64,000 bases of DNA from Lentzea tibetensis (lineage in GTDB: Bacteria > Actinomycetota > Actinomycetes > Mycobacteriales > Pseudonocardiaceae): the NCBI RefSeq assembly GCF_007845675.1, contig NZ_VOBR01000001.1, positions 310,001 through 374,000 on the forward strand, written 5' to 3'. The notes beneath the pieces were generated by a model. The model did not search any database, was not told the DNA's origin, and saw only the letters and a list, made by a program, of their open reading frames with translations. Positions 16,768-25,466 of this stretch are shown here, piece after piece. The translations under genes were made by a program, and so were the position numbers. Positions within the stretch are counted from its first letter, which is position 1. Each line of letters begins with the position of its first letter.

Positions 16768-17037
16768 GAAGATCGCGACCACGACCGAACGCAGCAGGAT
16801 CGCGCCGATGAACACGACGGTGAACGCGAGGTCGATGCCGACCGCGCCGAACCGGACCGGCGGCAGCACCCGGCGCACCGGGGACAGCACGGGTTCGGTG
16901 ATCGCGTACGTCACCCGGCGCGCGCCGTACACGAAGCTGCCGCGCGCGTTCAGCACACCCGCCCAGTCGACGATCATCCTGGCGATCAGCACCAGGATGA
17001 ACAGCGACAGCGCGCCCGCCAGCAGAAACTCGATCAT
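16765..17037 (-). CDS. YggT family membrane protein
   Basis: A 90-residue protein with two transmembrane segments separated by a basic loop. The N-terminal helix ends LIARMIVDW; the loop carries ARRVTYAITEPVLSPVRRVLPPVRFGAVGIDLA, the diagnostic YggT signature (EP-x-L-x-P-x-R). In actinobacteria YggT normally sits in the division/cell wall cluster with SepF and DivIVA; here it is downstream of a PP2C phosphatase with a 17-bp gap and GGGAGGACGCG before the ATG. It may be a second paralogue. Confidence 0.9.
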   Translation of the reverse strand: MIEFLLAGALSLFILVLIARMIVDWAGVLNARGSFVYGARRVTYAITEPVLSPVRRVLPPVRFGAVGIDLAFTVVFIGAILLRSVVVAIF

Positions 17038-17054
17038 CGCGTCCTCCCGTGGGG

Positions 17055-17672
17055 TCAGCCGGCCACGAGAGCCGTGGCGTTGTCCGTTCCGCCCGCGTGC
17101 AGCGCGGCGCGCACCAGCCGGGCCGCCGCGTCGCCACCGCCCGCGATCGCCGTCAGCGCGGCGTGCGGGAGCGGGCCGTGCACCCCGTCCGAGGTCAGCA
17201 CCAGGCGACCGGACCGGACGGTGGTGCGCCCGATGTTGTCCGGCGTGCAGTGGCGGACCGTGTTGGTCACGACGTGCTCCATCCGCGGCGCGGGCACCGC
17301 GCCCCGGCTGCGGAAGTACTCCGCGACGGTCTGGTCGGTCGTGAGCAGCGTGAGGGTGTCACCGTCCCAATGGTAGGCGCGCGCGTCGCCGACCCAGGCG
17401 ACCTCGTAGCCGTCGGCGCGTGGTGTCGCCACGACGAGGACCGTGTCGCCGATGCACGCCGACAGCGCTTCCTGCGCGGCGAGCACACCGGACACCGCGT
17501 CGGGGGCGCGGACGGCGGCCGCGACGGCCACCTGGGCGGCCCGCGCCGCGGCGGGGTTGTCACCGATGCCGTCCGCGAGCGCGAACGCGTGGCCGGCCGC
17601 GAGAACGGCGTCGGCGTTGTGCAGGCGCATCCCTTCGGACGACGCCGTCCGCACGGTCCGTTGCATCAGCAT
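17055..17672 (-). CDS. PP2C-type serine/threonine protein phosphatase
   Basis: A 205-residue single-domain PP2C. Metal-binding motifs are ALADGIGDN near residue 34, GDTVLVVA, WVGDARAYHWDGDTL, LVLTSDGVHG and the C-terminal GTDNATALV. The first RxxNEDA-like motif is RLHNADAVL. It is shorter than typical 230-250-residue PP2Cs because loops are trimmed, but all core Asp residues are present. It is cytosolic and would remove phosphate from Ser/Thr-kinase targets. ATG 17672 has GGAGGT just upstream. It forms an operon with YggT. Confidence 0.88.
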   Translation of the reverse strand: MLMQRTVRTASSEGMRLHNADAVLAAGHAFALADGIGDNPAAARAAQVAVAAAVRAPDAVSGVLAAQEALSACIGDTVLVVATPRADGYEVAWVGDARAYHWDGDTLTLLTTDQTVAEYFRSRGAVPAPRMEHVVTNTVRHCTPDNIGRTTVRSGRLVLTSDGVHGPLPHAALTAIAGGGDAAARLVRAALHAGGTDNATALVAG

Positions 17673-17745
17673 GTTGACCTCCTACACGTCCATGAGGCCA
17701 TGCATACCGAAGAAACAACTGGCAGATCCCTGAGAAAATGCCCTG

Positions 17746-18480
17746 ATGTTCACACCGGAGTCACGACTGAGACTGCGCGAAGAGCTGATCGCGACCGCGC
17801 GGGCCGACCCCCGGATCACGGCCGCCGCCATCACCGGGTCCGGCGCGCTCGGCCGCGAAGACCGGTGGTCGGACGTCGACCTGGCGCTGGCCGTCGCGGA
17901 CCACGACGGCGTGGTCCGCGACTGGACCGAGCGCATGTACGCCGAACACGGCGCTGTTCACCACTTGGACGTCCACCGCGGAACAACGCTGTTCCGGGTG
18001 TTCCTGCTGGCCAGCACGCTGCAGGTGGACGTGGCGTTCTGGGCGCCCGACGAGTTCGGCGCGATCGCGCCCACGTTCCGGCTGGTGTTCGGCACGGCCA
18101 ACGAGCTGCCGCACGCGCGGCCGCCGGTGGCGGAGCAGCTGATCGGAACGGCCTGGCTCTACGCGCTGCACGCGCGGTCGAGCATCGAACGCGGCCGGGT
18201 GTGGTCGGCCGAGTACATGATCAGCAACATGCGCGACAACGTCGTCTCGCTGGTCTGCCTGCGGCACGGCGTGCCCGCCGCGCAGGGACGCGGGGTGGAC
18301 GACCTGCCGCCGGGCGTCGCGGCGGCGTTCACCGGGACGCTCGTCCGATCACCGGACACCGGCGAGCTGCGCCGCGCGTTCAGCGCCGCCACCGACCTCC
18401 TGGTCGCCGAGGTGGAGCACGCCGACCAGGAGCTCGCCCGCCGTCTCGTCCCGGCGCTCGACCGACTCCGCTCACCCTGA
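17746..18480 (+). CDS. Nucleotidyltransferase-fold protein (antibiotic-adenylyltransferase-like)
   Basis: A 244-residue protein with the polymerase-beta-type nucleotidyltransferase motif GSGALGREDRWSDVDLAL: Gly31-Ser32 followed by the metal-binding Asp43 and Asp45. VDVAFWAPDEFG supplies a third acidic residue. The C-terminal half is helical (RVWSAEYMISNMRDNVVSLVCLRHG), as in kanamycin/lincosamide nucleotidyltransferases and related proteins. It may modify a small molecule, but resistance function is not shown. ATG 17746; it converges on the SARP regulator with a 9-bp overlap. Confidence 0.75.
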   Translation: MFTPESRLRLREELIATARADPRITAAAITGSGALGREDRWSDVDLALAVADHDGVVRDWTERMYAEHGAVHHLDVHRGTTLFRVFLLASTLQVDVAFWAPDEFGAIAPTFRLVFGTANELPHARPPVAEQLIGTAWLYALHARSSIERGRVWSAEYMISNMRDNVVSLVCLRHGVPAAQGRGVDDLPPGVAAAFTGTLVRSPDTGELRRAFSAATDLLVAEVEHADQELARRLVPALDRLRSP

Positions 18481-20745
18481 CCGGTCCCGCACCGCCCTCG
18501 GCGGTTCTGCCGGAGGGCCGTCCCAGATGTTGTTGCGCTGCAAGGGTTCTACCTCTGTGATGAGTTCCATGAGGCGACCATAGGTCGGTGGTGCCGCACC
18601 GCGTTCCACTCCCGGCCCATTGGCCGGTAATTGCCATTTGAGATGCCGCAACGACCTGGGCAGCTGCGAGCGCGCGACATCGCGGACCAGCACGTGCCGG
18701 AACTCGTAGCCCGCGGTGGCGGTGCGGCGCAGGAAGTCCTCGCGCGCCAAACGTTCCAGCGACTCGGCGACCACCGCGGGGTCGCGTTTGGCCAGCGCCG
18801 CGAGCGCGTCCGGCCGCACCGGGTCACCGAGCAGCGCAGCCTCCTGGAGCACCGACTTGTCCGTGGCTGGCAACGCGTCGAGCCGCGACGCGATCACGTT
18901 GTGCACCGATCGGGGCGGGCGCAGCGGCGACGTCGCTCCCGCCCGCAGCACGGACGCGTACTCGGCCGCGAACAACGGGTTCCCGCCCACGTGGGCCAGC
19001 AGGTCCGGCGCCAGCCCGGCCGGGATCTCCCCGCCCAGCAACGACCTCAGCAGCACCGTCGTCGCGTCGTCGGACAACGGCCCGAGCGTCATCGTGGTCG
19101 CGTCGCGCTTCCCGCCGCCCCACATCGGCCTGCGCCGCACCAGCTCGGGACGCGCGGTCACGACGATCAGCAACGGCACCGCGCCGGCCCGCTCCGGCAA
19201 CCCGTCCAGCCGGTCGAGCACCCGTTCCTCTGCCCGATGCACGTCTTCGACGACCAGCACGGACGGCGCACCGACGTCGTCGGGAAGTCCGAAGTGGACG
19301 GCGACGGAGCCTGGCCGGTGCTCCAGCAGCCCGGCGAACCTGCGCACCAGCCTGCTCTTGCCGATGCCCGCCTCGCCCAGCACGGTGACCAGGTGCGGCC
19401 GCCGGGTGCCGCGAACCTGTTCCAGCAGGCCGACGAGCACACCCAGCTCGCAGTCGCGTTCCACGAACGGCCCCTCGACGCGTTCCCGTTCCGTGCGCAC
19501 CACGAGCGCGTCGCCGTCCTGGCTGTAGCCGACGGCGAACTCGGTGGCCTGCCTGGTCTCCTGGCACACCCGGACCCGCCGCGACGGCACGCGGGACGCC
19601 AGGCTGAGCGACCGGTCCAGCACGGCGCCCGTCACGGACGGCGGCGTGCGCGGGGCGTCCGGCCACCACCGCACCAGCGCCTCACCGGACGTCACGGCGC
19701 CGCGCACCGCGATGCCGTCCGGTGCCGCGTCGCGGATCGCGAGCGCCGCGGCCACGCCGCGCACCGCGTCGTCCTCACGGGTGTGCGGCGCGCCGAAGAC
19801 GGCTACCAGCATCGGCCCGACCGTCACGGTCACCGTGCCGCCCGCCCGTTCGACCTCGTTCCACACGACCTCGGAAGCCTTGCGCACCACCGAGTCGATG
19901 TGCTCGGGGTCGTCGTCGCCGCACCGCTCGGGCTGCGCGATCACGGTGAGCACGGTGACCTGCTTGCGCTCCACGCACGGCTCGTCGGCGAAGTCGCGCG
20001 ACGGCGCGGCTGGCGGCATCAGCGCGGGGTCCTGCGCGAGGATCGCGCGTTCCAGCTCGCGCAGCTCACGGCCAGGATCGAGGCCGTAGTTCTCCACCAG
20101 CGCCGAACGCGTGCGCAGGTAGGAATTGAGCGCGTCGGCCTGCCTGCCGCACCGGTACAGCGCGAGCATCAGCTGACCGCACAACCGTTCCCGCGCGGGC
20201 TCTGCGGCGGCCAGCGACTCCAGCTCGTCGACGACGGCGTGGTGCCTGCCTAGCGCGAGCTCGGCCTCCACGCAGTCCTCGAACGCGCTGAGCCGCGCGT
20301 TCTCCGCGGCCACGATCTCCGGCCAGCGCAGCCCCAGGTCGCCCAGCACGGGGCCGCGCCACAACGCGAGCGCGTCGCGCAGCACCTGCGCCGCCGTGTC
20401 CCACGCGCCGTCCGCGAGCTCGGCGCGGCCGAGCTCGGTGAGCCGGTGGAACTCCGCCAGGTCGAGGCTGCCGGGCTCGACGCGCAGCAGGTAGCCGGGT
20501 GGCCGAGTCTCCAGCGTCACGCCGCGCAACGCTCTGCGCAGCCCGGACACGGCGTTCTGCAGCATCTTCCGCGCGGTCAGCGGTGACTCTTCACCCCACA
20601 GCGCGTCGACCAGCTGGTCGACCGACACCACGCGGCCCGCGTTGAGCAGCAGGTGACCGAGCACGGCCCGCTGCTGGAAGCCGACGAGCGGCACCGGCCT
20701 GCCGTCCTCGACGACCTCGAGATGCCCCAGCACGAAGAAGCGCAT
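18472..20745 (-). CDS. SARP/AfsR-type regulator with degenerate cyclase-homology and AAA ATPase domains
   Basis: A 757-residue regulator. Residues 1-90 are an OmpR-type winged helix; 95-240 the BTAD helical repeat (SLDLAEFHRLTELGRAEL, NYGLDPGRELRELERAIL). Residues 258-405 are a class III cyclase-homology domain introduced by VERKQVTVLTVIAQPE, but the metal Asp positions are lost (the D of F-x-D-x-x-G and the D of G-D-G, here VGPMLVAVFGAP), so it cannot be catalytic. Residues 430 onwards are an AAA/STAND ATPase with Walker A GEAGIGKS at 457-464. No TPR tail follows. SARPs switch on antibiotic clusters. It lies 91 bp downstream of two other ATPase regulators on the same strand. Confidence 0.88.
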   Translation of the reverse strand: MRFFVLGHLEVVEDGRPVPLVGFQQRAVLGHLLLNAGRVVSVDQLVDALWGEESPLTARKMLQNAVSGLRRALRGVTLETRPPGYLLRVEPGSLDLAEFHRLTELGRAELADGAWDTAAQVLRDALALWRGPVLGDLGLRWPEIVAAENARLSAFEDCVEAELALGRHHAVVDELESLAAAEPARERLCGQLMLALYRCGRQADALNSYLRTRSALVENYGLDPGRELRELERAILAQDPALMPPAAPSRDFADEPCVERKQVTVLTVIAQPERCGDDDPEHIDSVVRKASEVVWNEVERAGGTVTVTVGPMLVAVFGAPHTREDDAVRGVAAALAIRDAAPDGIAVRGAVTSGEALVRWWPDAPRTPPSVTGAVLDRSLSLASRVPSRRVRVCQETRQATEFAVGYSQDGDALVVRTERERVEGPFVERDCELGVLVGLLEQVRGTRRPHLVTVLGEAGIGKSRLVRRFAGLLEHRPGSVAVHFGLPDDVGAPSVLVVEDVHRAEERVLDRLDGLPERAGAVPLLIVVTARPELVRRRPMWGGGKRDATTMTLGPLSDDATTVLLRSLLGGEIPAGLAPDLLAHVGGNPLFAAEYASVLRAGATSPLRPPRSVHNVIASRLDALPATDKSVLQEAALLGDPVRPDALAALAKRDPAVVAESLERLAREDFLRRTATAGYEFRHVLVRDVARSQLPRSLRHLKWQLPANGPGVERGAAPPTYGRLMELITEVEPLQRNNIWDGPPAEPPRAVRDRSG

Positions 20746-20836
20746 CAGCCCCCACCCGCGGTCGAACCGGCGAATGGTGTCAGCAAACCGGGTCGCGGCG
20801 GGCCCGGACCATCGGGAGAACGTGCGGCGTGACAGC

Positions 20837-23188
20837 TCAACCGTGCCGTCGCAGGTACCAGCGGACGATCTGTCCCCTGGACTCCAGCGCCAGCTTGGTC
20901 CTGATCCGCGTGACGTGGGTGCCGACCGTGCGCACGGACGCGGGCAGCCTGCGGGCGATCTGCGCGCTGGTGTTGCCCTCGGCCAGCAGCGTCACCACCC
21001 GGTACTCCTCCTCGGTCAGCACGCCCCGCCCCTCGTCGGCCGCCTCGCCGTGCAGGCACAGCAGCAGCTCGGCGTCGGACATCGCAGCCGCGCGGCGGCG
21101 GGCGTCGGCGATCAAGTGCGGCGGCAGCGCGGACTCGGTGTCGGCGCGCAGCCGCCCCACCAGCTCGTGCCACACCCGCGTCACCCGCGGCGCGCGGTCA
21201 CCCCGGTGCCGCGACGCCGCCGCCAGCAGCGTCACCGCGCGGTCCGGGTCACCGCAGTGCCACGCCATCACCGCGAACCCCTCCAGCAGGTACGGCCACA
21301 GGTAGCGCTGGTGGCGGCTGGCCAGGCTCAGGTCAGCGGGCAGCGCGGCGCTCAGGTCGCGCCACGCCGCGTCGTTTTCACCGGCCATGAAGTGCACGGC
21401 GGCGGACGTCTGCAGGGCGATCGCCAGCTCCTCGTCGGTGGCCAGCGCGCGGAACACGGGCATGCCGCTGTCGACCAGCTCCCGTGCCCGCGCGACGCCG
21501 TCGGGCAGCAGCGACCACGCCAGGAACTGACGGCAGATCGCCACCTCCAGCGGGCGCCCCCACAGCAGCGTCACCTCGATGGCGCGCTCGTAGTAGTGCT
21601 CGGACAACGCGTGGTGCCCCAGCTCGTCGAGCACCGCGGCCAGCGTGCGGAGCGACCGCGCCAGAATCCCGTGCTGGCCCGCCGCGCGCGCCCGTGCGAC
21701 CGCACCGGTCGCGACCGGCAGCGCGGGCCCGTGGTCGCCGCGCTGGTTGAGCAGTGCGGCCAGCAGCGCCAGCGCCGCCGGGTGGTGCGCCGAGTCCGGC
21801 ACGTCCGCGAGCAGCCTGCGCAGCAACCGCAACGCGGCCTCCCGCCTGCCGCGCAACCGCCACGCGCGGGCCAGCGCGATGGTCAGCAGCACGCGGTCCG
21901 CCTGCCGGTCGCCGCGCCGCTCGAGGTGCGCGACGGCCACCTCCAGGTTGTCGCGGTGCGCGTCCAGCAGGTCGGTCAGCTCACCACCGGGCATGACCTC
22001 GTGCGCCACCGGCGCGGTCAGCCGCACCGCCCAGTCCACGCCGCGCCGTTCCGCCTCGACGAGCTCGGCCGAGGTGAGCCGCTCCCCCGCGTACCAGCGC
22101 ACCGGGTGCAGCAGCCGGAACCAGCCGTCCGCGGGCAGCCGCTGCACGAGTGACTTCGCAGCGAGCGCGCGCACCAGCACCGGCACCTCGCCGTGGTCGA
22201 CGAAGTCCCCCGCGCACACCGCGGACGCGAGCCCGAGGTCGAACGCGCCGGGGCAGATCGCGAGGCGCCGCAACACCGCCCGCTCCGCCGGGGACAGCAG
22301 CCGGTAGCTCCACTCGATCGTCGCGCGCAGGCTGAGGTGCCTGCTCGGCACGCCGCGCATGTCCTGGGTCAGCAGCCGGTGCCCGAGCAGCGTCAGTATC
22401 TCGTGCACGGACAACGCGTGCGCCTGCCGCGCGGCGAGCTCGATCGCCAGTGGGATGCCGTCGAGCCGGTGGCAGATCCGCGCCGCGGCGAGCAGGTCGT
22501 CCTCGGCCGCCGTGAACCCCGGCGCCACCTCCCTGGCGCGGACGAGGAAGAGGCGCACGGCGTCCAGCGCGAGCAGCCGTTCCCTCGTGACCGGTGCGTC
22601 CGGGACGGGCAGCGGTTCCAGCCGCAGCACGCGTTCGCCGTCGAGCCGCAGCTCCTCCCTGCTGGTCGCGACCACGCGCAGCTTCGGGCAGTGCCGCAGC
22701 AACGTGCCGACCAGGTCGGCGCAGCCGGGCAGCAGGTGCTCGCAGTTGTCCACCAGCAGCACGACCGCACCGGCCGCGCGCACCCGTTCCACCACTTCGT
22801 CCACTGTGGACACACCGGAGGTCTCGGTCAGCGCCAGCGCGGTCGCGAACACCTCGGCGAGCCGGTCGCCGTCGCGGACTCCGCCGAGCTCGACGAGCCG
22901 CACGTTGCGCGCGGCGCCGCGGAACAGCACCTCGCCGGTGAGCCTGGTCTTGCCCACGCCCGCGGGCCCGGTGACGGTGACCAGCCGGTGCGCGCGCACC
23001 ACCGCGCGCAGGTCCTTGGCCTCGTCCTGTCTGCCGACGAACGCGTCCAGCGGCTCCCACGCCGGCCTCGGCGGCGGCGCGGCCCTGGCGCGTGCGCGTT
23101 CCCGGTAGGCGCGCTGGCGGCAGGCCTGCGAGCAGTAGGACGCGCGAGCGCTACCGGTGTCGTCGCCGCAGCACCGGCACGCCGTCAT
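20837..23188 (-). CDS. LuxR-family NB-ARC-type ATPase regulator with N-terminal Cys cluster
   Basis: A 783-residue protein. Residues 4-23 hold cysteines in C-x2-C plus C-x3-C spacing (CRCCG at 4-8, YCSQACRQRAYRERARAR), a small zinc-knuckle-like motif with a basic tail. An ATPase follows: Walker A GPAGVGKT at 74-81, LLVDNCEH Walker B, and the SLRATIEWSYRLLSPAERAVLRRL winged-helix block. Then come helical repeats and a C-terminal LuxR helix-turn-helix (LTEEEYRVVTLLAEGNTSAQIARRLPAS). ATG 23188 overlaps the upstream gene's stop (ATGA), which fixes the start and includes the Cys motif. It is likely a signal-responsive transcription factor. Confidence 0.88.
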   Translation of the reverse strand: MTACRCCGDDTGSARASYCSQACRQRAYRERARARAAPPPRPAWEPLDAFVGRQDEAKDLRAVVRAHRLVTVTGPAGVGKTRLTGEVLFRGAARNVRLVELGGVRDGDRLAEVFATALALTETSGVSTVDEVVERVRAAGAVVLLVDNCEHLLPGCADLVGTLLRHCPKLRVVATSREELRLDGERVLRLEPLPVPDAPVTRERLLALDAVRLFLVRAREVAPGFTAAEDDLLAAARICHRLDGIPLAIELAARQAHALSVHEILTLLGHRLLTQDMRGVPSRHLSLRATIEWSYRLLSPAERAVLRRLAICPGAFDLGLASAVCAGDFVDHGEVPVLVRALAAKSLVQRLPADGWFRLLHPVRWYAGERLTSAELVEAERRGVDWAVRLTAPVAHEVMPGGELTDLLDAHRDNLEVAVAHLERRGDRQADRVLLTIALARAWRLRGRREAALRLLRRLLADVPDSAHHPAALALLAALLNQRGDHGPALPVATGAVARARAAGQHGILARSLRTLAAVLDELGHHALSEHYYERAIEVTLLWGRPLEVAICRQFLAWSLLPDGVARARELVDSGMPVFRALATDEELAIALQTSAAVHFMAGENDAAWRDLSAALPADLSLASRHQRYLWPYLLEGFAVMAWHCGDPDRAVTLLAAASRHRGDRAPRVTRVWHELVGRLRADTESALPPHLIADARRRAAAMSDAELLLCLHGEAADEGRGVLTEEEYRVVTLLAEGNTSAQIARRLPASVRTVGTHVTRIRTKLALESRGQIVRWYLRRHG

Positions 23189-25314
23189 CCGTGCTCCACC
23201 AGGTACCACTGCTGAAGGCCGCTGCGGTCGTGGATGCCGAGCTTCTCCTTGACCCGCTCCAGGTGACAGCTCACCGTCCGCGACGCCATGCCGAGCCTGC
23301 GGGCGATCTCCTGGTTGCCGTCGCCGTCGGCGAGGTGGCGAACCACCTCCAGCTCGCGCGTGGTCAGCGTGGCGCTCTCCGGTTCGGCCACCAGGAACGC
23401 GCGCAACGCGTCCTCGCTCATCGCGCGCCCGCGCCGTTCAGCCGCTTGGAGGTCCTTCGCGGACACGGCGGCACGCGCGTCGTCCGCCGCGGCCTCGATC
23501 TGCCTGCACCAGCCGGACGAGGCGACCCGCTGCATCCGGGTCCGGTACGCGGTGGCCGCCGCGAAGTGCACCAGCGCGAGTACCGGCTGCCCGTCGTGCA
23601 CCGCGAGCACCCCGAGGCCTTCCGTCACGTGCGGCAGGCTGTTGGTGTTGCTCGGCGCGATCCGCAGCGTCTCCAGCAGCAACTCGCGCGCGTCGGCGTA
23701 CCGGCCGAGCGCCAGGTCGACGGCGGACGCGGTGTGCAGGATGTGCACGAGGTCCGGGCCCGCGAGGTGGTGGCGGTACACCGGCAGGCACCGCGCCAGC
23801 AGTTCGGCGGCCCGGTCGTGCTCGCCCGCCGAGACGAGCATCCACGCGTGGTTGTGCTGCAGCAGCGCGGCGGCCATCGGTTGCTCCGGCGGCGCGATCG
23901 CGACGGCGTGCCGGTAGACGGCCTCGGCGGTCGCGTACCGGTCGGAGCGGCCGAGCACGCAGCCCACCGAGTTCAGCGACCGCATCTCCAGCGACACCTG
24001 CCCGTTCGCCCGCGCGCACCGCACCGCCTCGGCGGCCGCACCGGTGGCCTCGGCGGCGTTGCCCAGGGAGTCCTGTCCCCACGCGACCGACTGCAGCGCG
24101 ACCGCGCGGTTCGGCGAGGCGGGCACGTCCGCCAGCACCTGCTCCAGCATGCGCAGCGCCGCGGTGACCCTGCCGGAGAACTGCCAGCCGCGCGCCAGCG
24201 CGGTGGTGAGCAGCACCCGGTCGTCCGGCCGTTCACCGGACTCCGTCATCCGGCGCACCGCGGCGAGGAGGTTGTCGCGCTCGGCGTCGACCTCGAGCGT
24301 GAAGCTCTGCGGCACGTACACGTCGTCGCGCAGCGGCAGGGTGAGCGCGGTGAGCCAGTCGAGCGTGCGCGTCCACGCCGCGGGTTCGCCACCGGTGCGC
24401 CGCAGCTGCTCGGCGGCGAACACCCTGATGGACTCGGGCATGCGGAACCGGATCGAGCCCTCCGGCGCGGCCGTGCGTTCGATCAGCGACTTGGCCGCCA
24501 GCCTCAGCAACGTCGGCAGCACGTCGCCGACTGGGCAAATCGCGCCCGCCGCGTCGAGCGTGAACCCGTTGACCAGCAACGAGACCTCGCGCAGCAGCGC
24601 CTTCTCCGGCGGGGACAGCAGCCGGTAGCTCCACTCGATCGTCGCGCGCAGGTCGTGGTGCAGCATGTCGGCGAGCCCGTCCGCGACCTCGCGCACGCAC
24701 GTCGCGCGCGCCCGCCGTGCCGCCAGCTCGACGGCGAGCGGCAGGCCCTCGACGTTGTCGCAGATCCTGCTGATGGCCGCGCGGTCCTGCTCGGTGAGCG
24801 CGCCGTCGATGCCCGCGCGGTCGGTGAACAGCTTCGCCGCCACGTCGGCGGGCAGCGGGCCGAGCCGCAGCACCACCTCGCCCGGCAGCGACAACGGCTC
24901 GCGGCTGGTGACGACCACGCGCAGCCCGCGGCAGTGCCGCAGCAACCGCTCGACGAGCGCGCCGCATTCCTCGACGACGTGCTCGCAGTTGTCCAGCACC
25001 AGCACGAACGACTGCGTCTCGGCTCGCGCGACGATTGCGGAAAGCGGGCACTCACCGGGCTTCTCCCGCACGCCGAGCGCCGCCGCGACGAAGTCGAGCA
25101 ATGCGTTCTCGTCCGTCAGCGCGGCCAGCTCGACAATGCGGAAGTCCTTTGTGGAACGCCTCGCGAGTTCGCGCACGAGCCGCGTCTTGCCGATCCCGCC
25201 GGGCCCGACCAGCGAGGTCAGCCGGTTCGCCCGCAGTGCGGTGCGAAGTGACGACAACTCGTGTTCACGGCCGACGAACGCATTCGCCACGACGCGTCCG
25301 GAGTTCGCAAACAA
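23185..25314 (-). CDS. LuxR-family NB-ARC-type ATPase regulator
   Basis: A 709-residue paralogue of its downstream neighbour without the Cys motif. FVGREHELSSLR precedes Walker A GPGGIGKT at 37-44; VLVLDNCEHVVEECG is Walker B; DLRATIEWSYRLLSPPEKALLREVSLL is the winged-helix block; TPR-like repeats follow; the C-terminal LuxR domain is LTTRELEVVRHLADGDGNQEIARRLGMASRTVSCHL. The start is TTG at 25314, supported by GGAGGT five bases upstream; there is no ATG in register nearby. First gene of a three-regulator strand run and divergent from the KAP-type NTPase with 152 bp between starts. Confidence 0.88.
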   Translation of the reverse strand: MFANSGRVVANAFVGREHELSSLRTALRANRLTSLVGPGGIGKTRLVRELARRSTKDFRIVELAALTDENALLDFVAAALGVREKPGECPLSAIVARAETQSFVLVLDNCEHVVEECGALVERLLRHCRGLRVVVTSREPLSLPGEVVLRLGPLPADVAAKLFTDRAGIDGALTEQDRAAISRICDNVEGLPLAVELAARRARATCVREVADGLADMLHHDLRATIEWSYRLLSPPEKALLREVSLLVNGFTLDAAGAICPVGDVLPTLLRLAAKSLIERTAAPEGSIRFRMPESIRVFAAEQLRRTGGEPAAWTRTLDWLTALTLPLRDDVYVPQSFTLEVDAERDNLLAAVRRMTESGERPDDRVLLTTALARGWQFSGRVTAALRMLEQVLADVPASPNRAVALQSVAWGQDSLGNAAEATGAAAEAVRCARANGQVSLEMRSLNSVGCVLGRSDRYATAEAVYRHAVAIAPPEQPMAAALLQHNHAWMLVSAGEHDRAAELLARCLPVYRHHLAGPDLVHILHTASAVDLALGRYADARELLLETLRIAPSNTNSLPHVTEGLGVLAVHDGQPVLALVHFAAATAYRTRMQRVASSGWCRQIEAAADDARAAVSAKDLQAAERRGRAMSEDALRAFLVAEPESATLTTRELEVVRHLADGDGNQEIARRLGMASRTVSCHLERVKEKLGIHDRSGLQQWYLVEHG

Positions 25315-25466
25315 TGCCGACCTCCATCACCTGCCGGATCACCAGATCGTAGGCATCTCTACACCGTACGTGTTGAGACAGCAACCCTCTGTCACTATTC
25401 CAACGAAACAGCCATGCATTGCATCGACGATCAATTCATCTCGGCGCTGTGCGATCATGACTCCCC

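Noticed and set aside
25414-25424. ATGCATTGCAT dyad in the LuxR/KAP intergenic region as an operator
   Set aside because: Only five-base arms and no consistent distance to either start.
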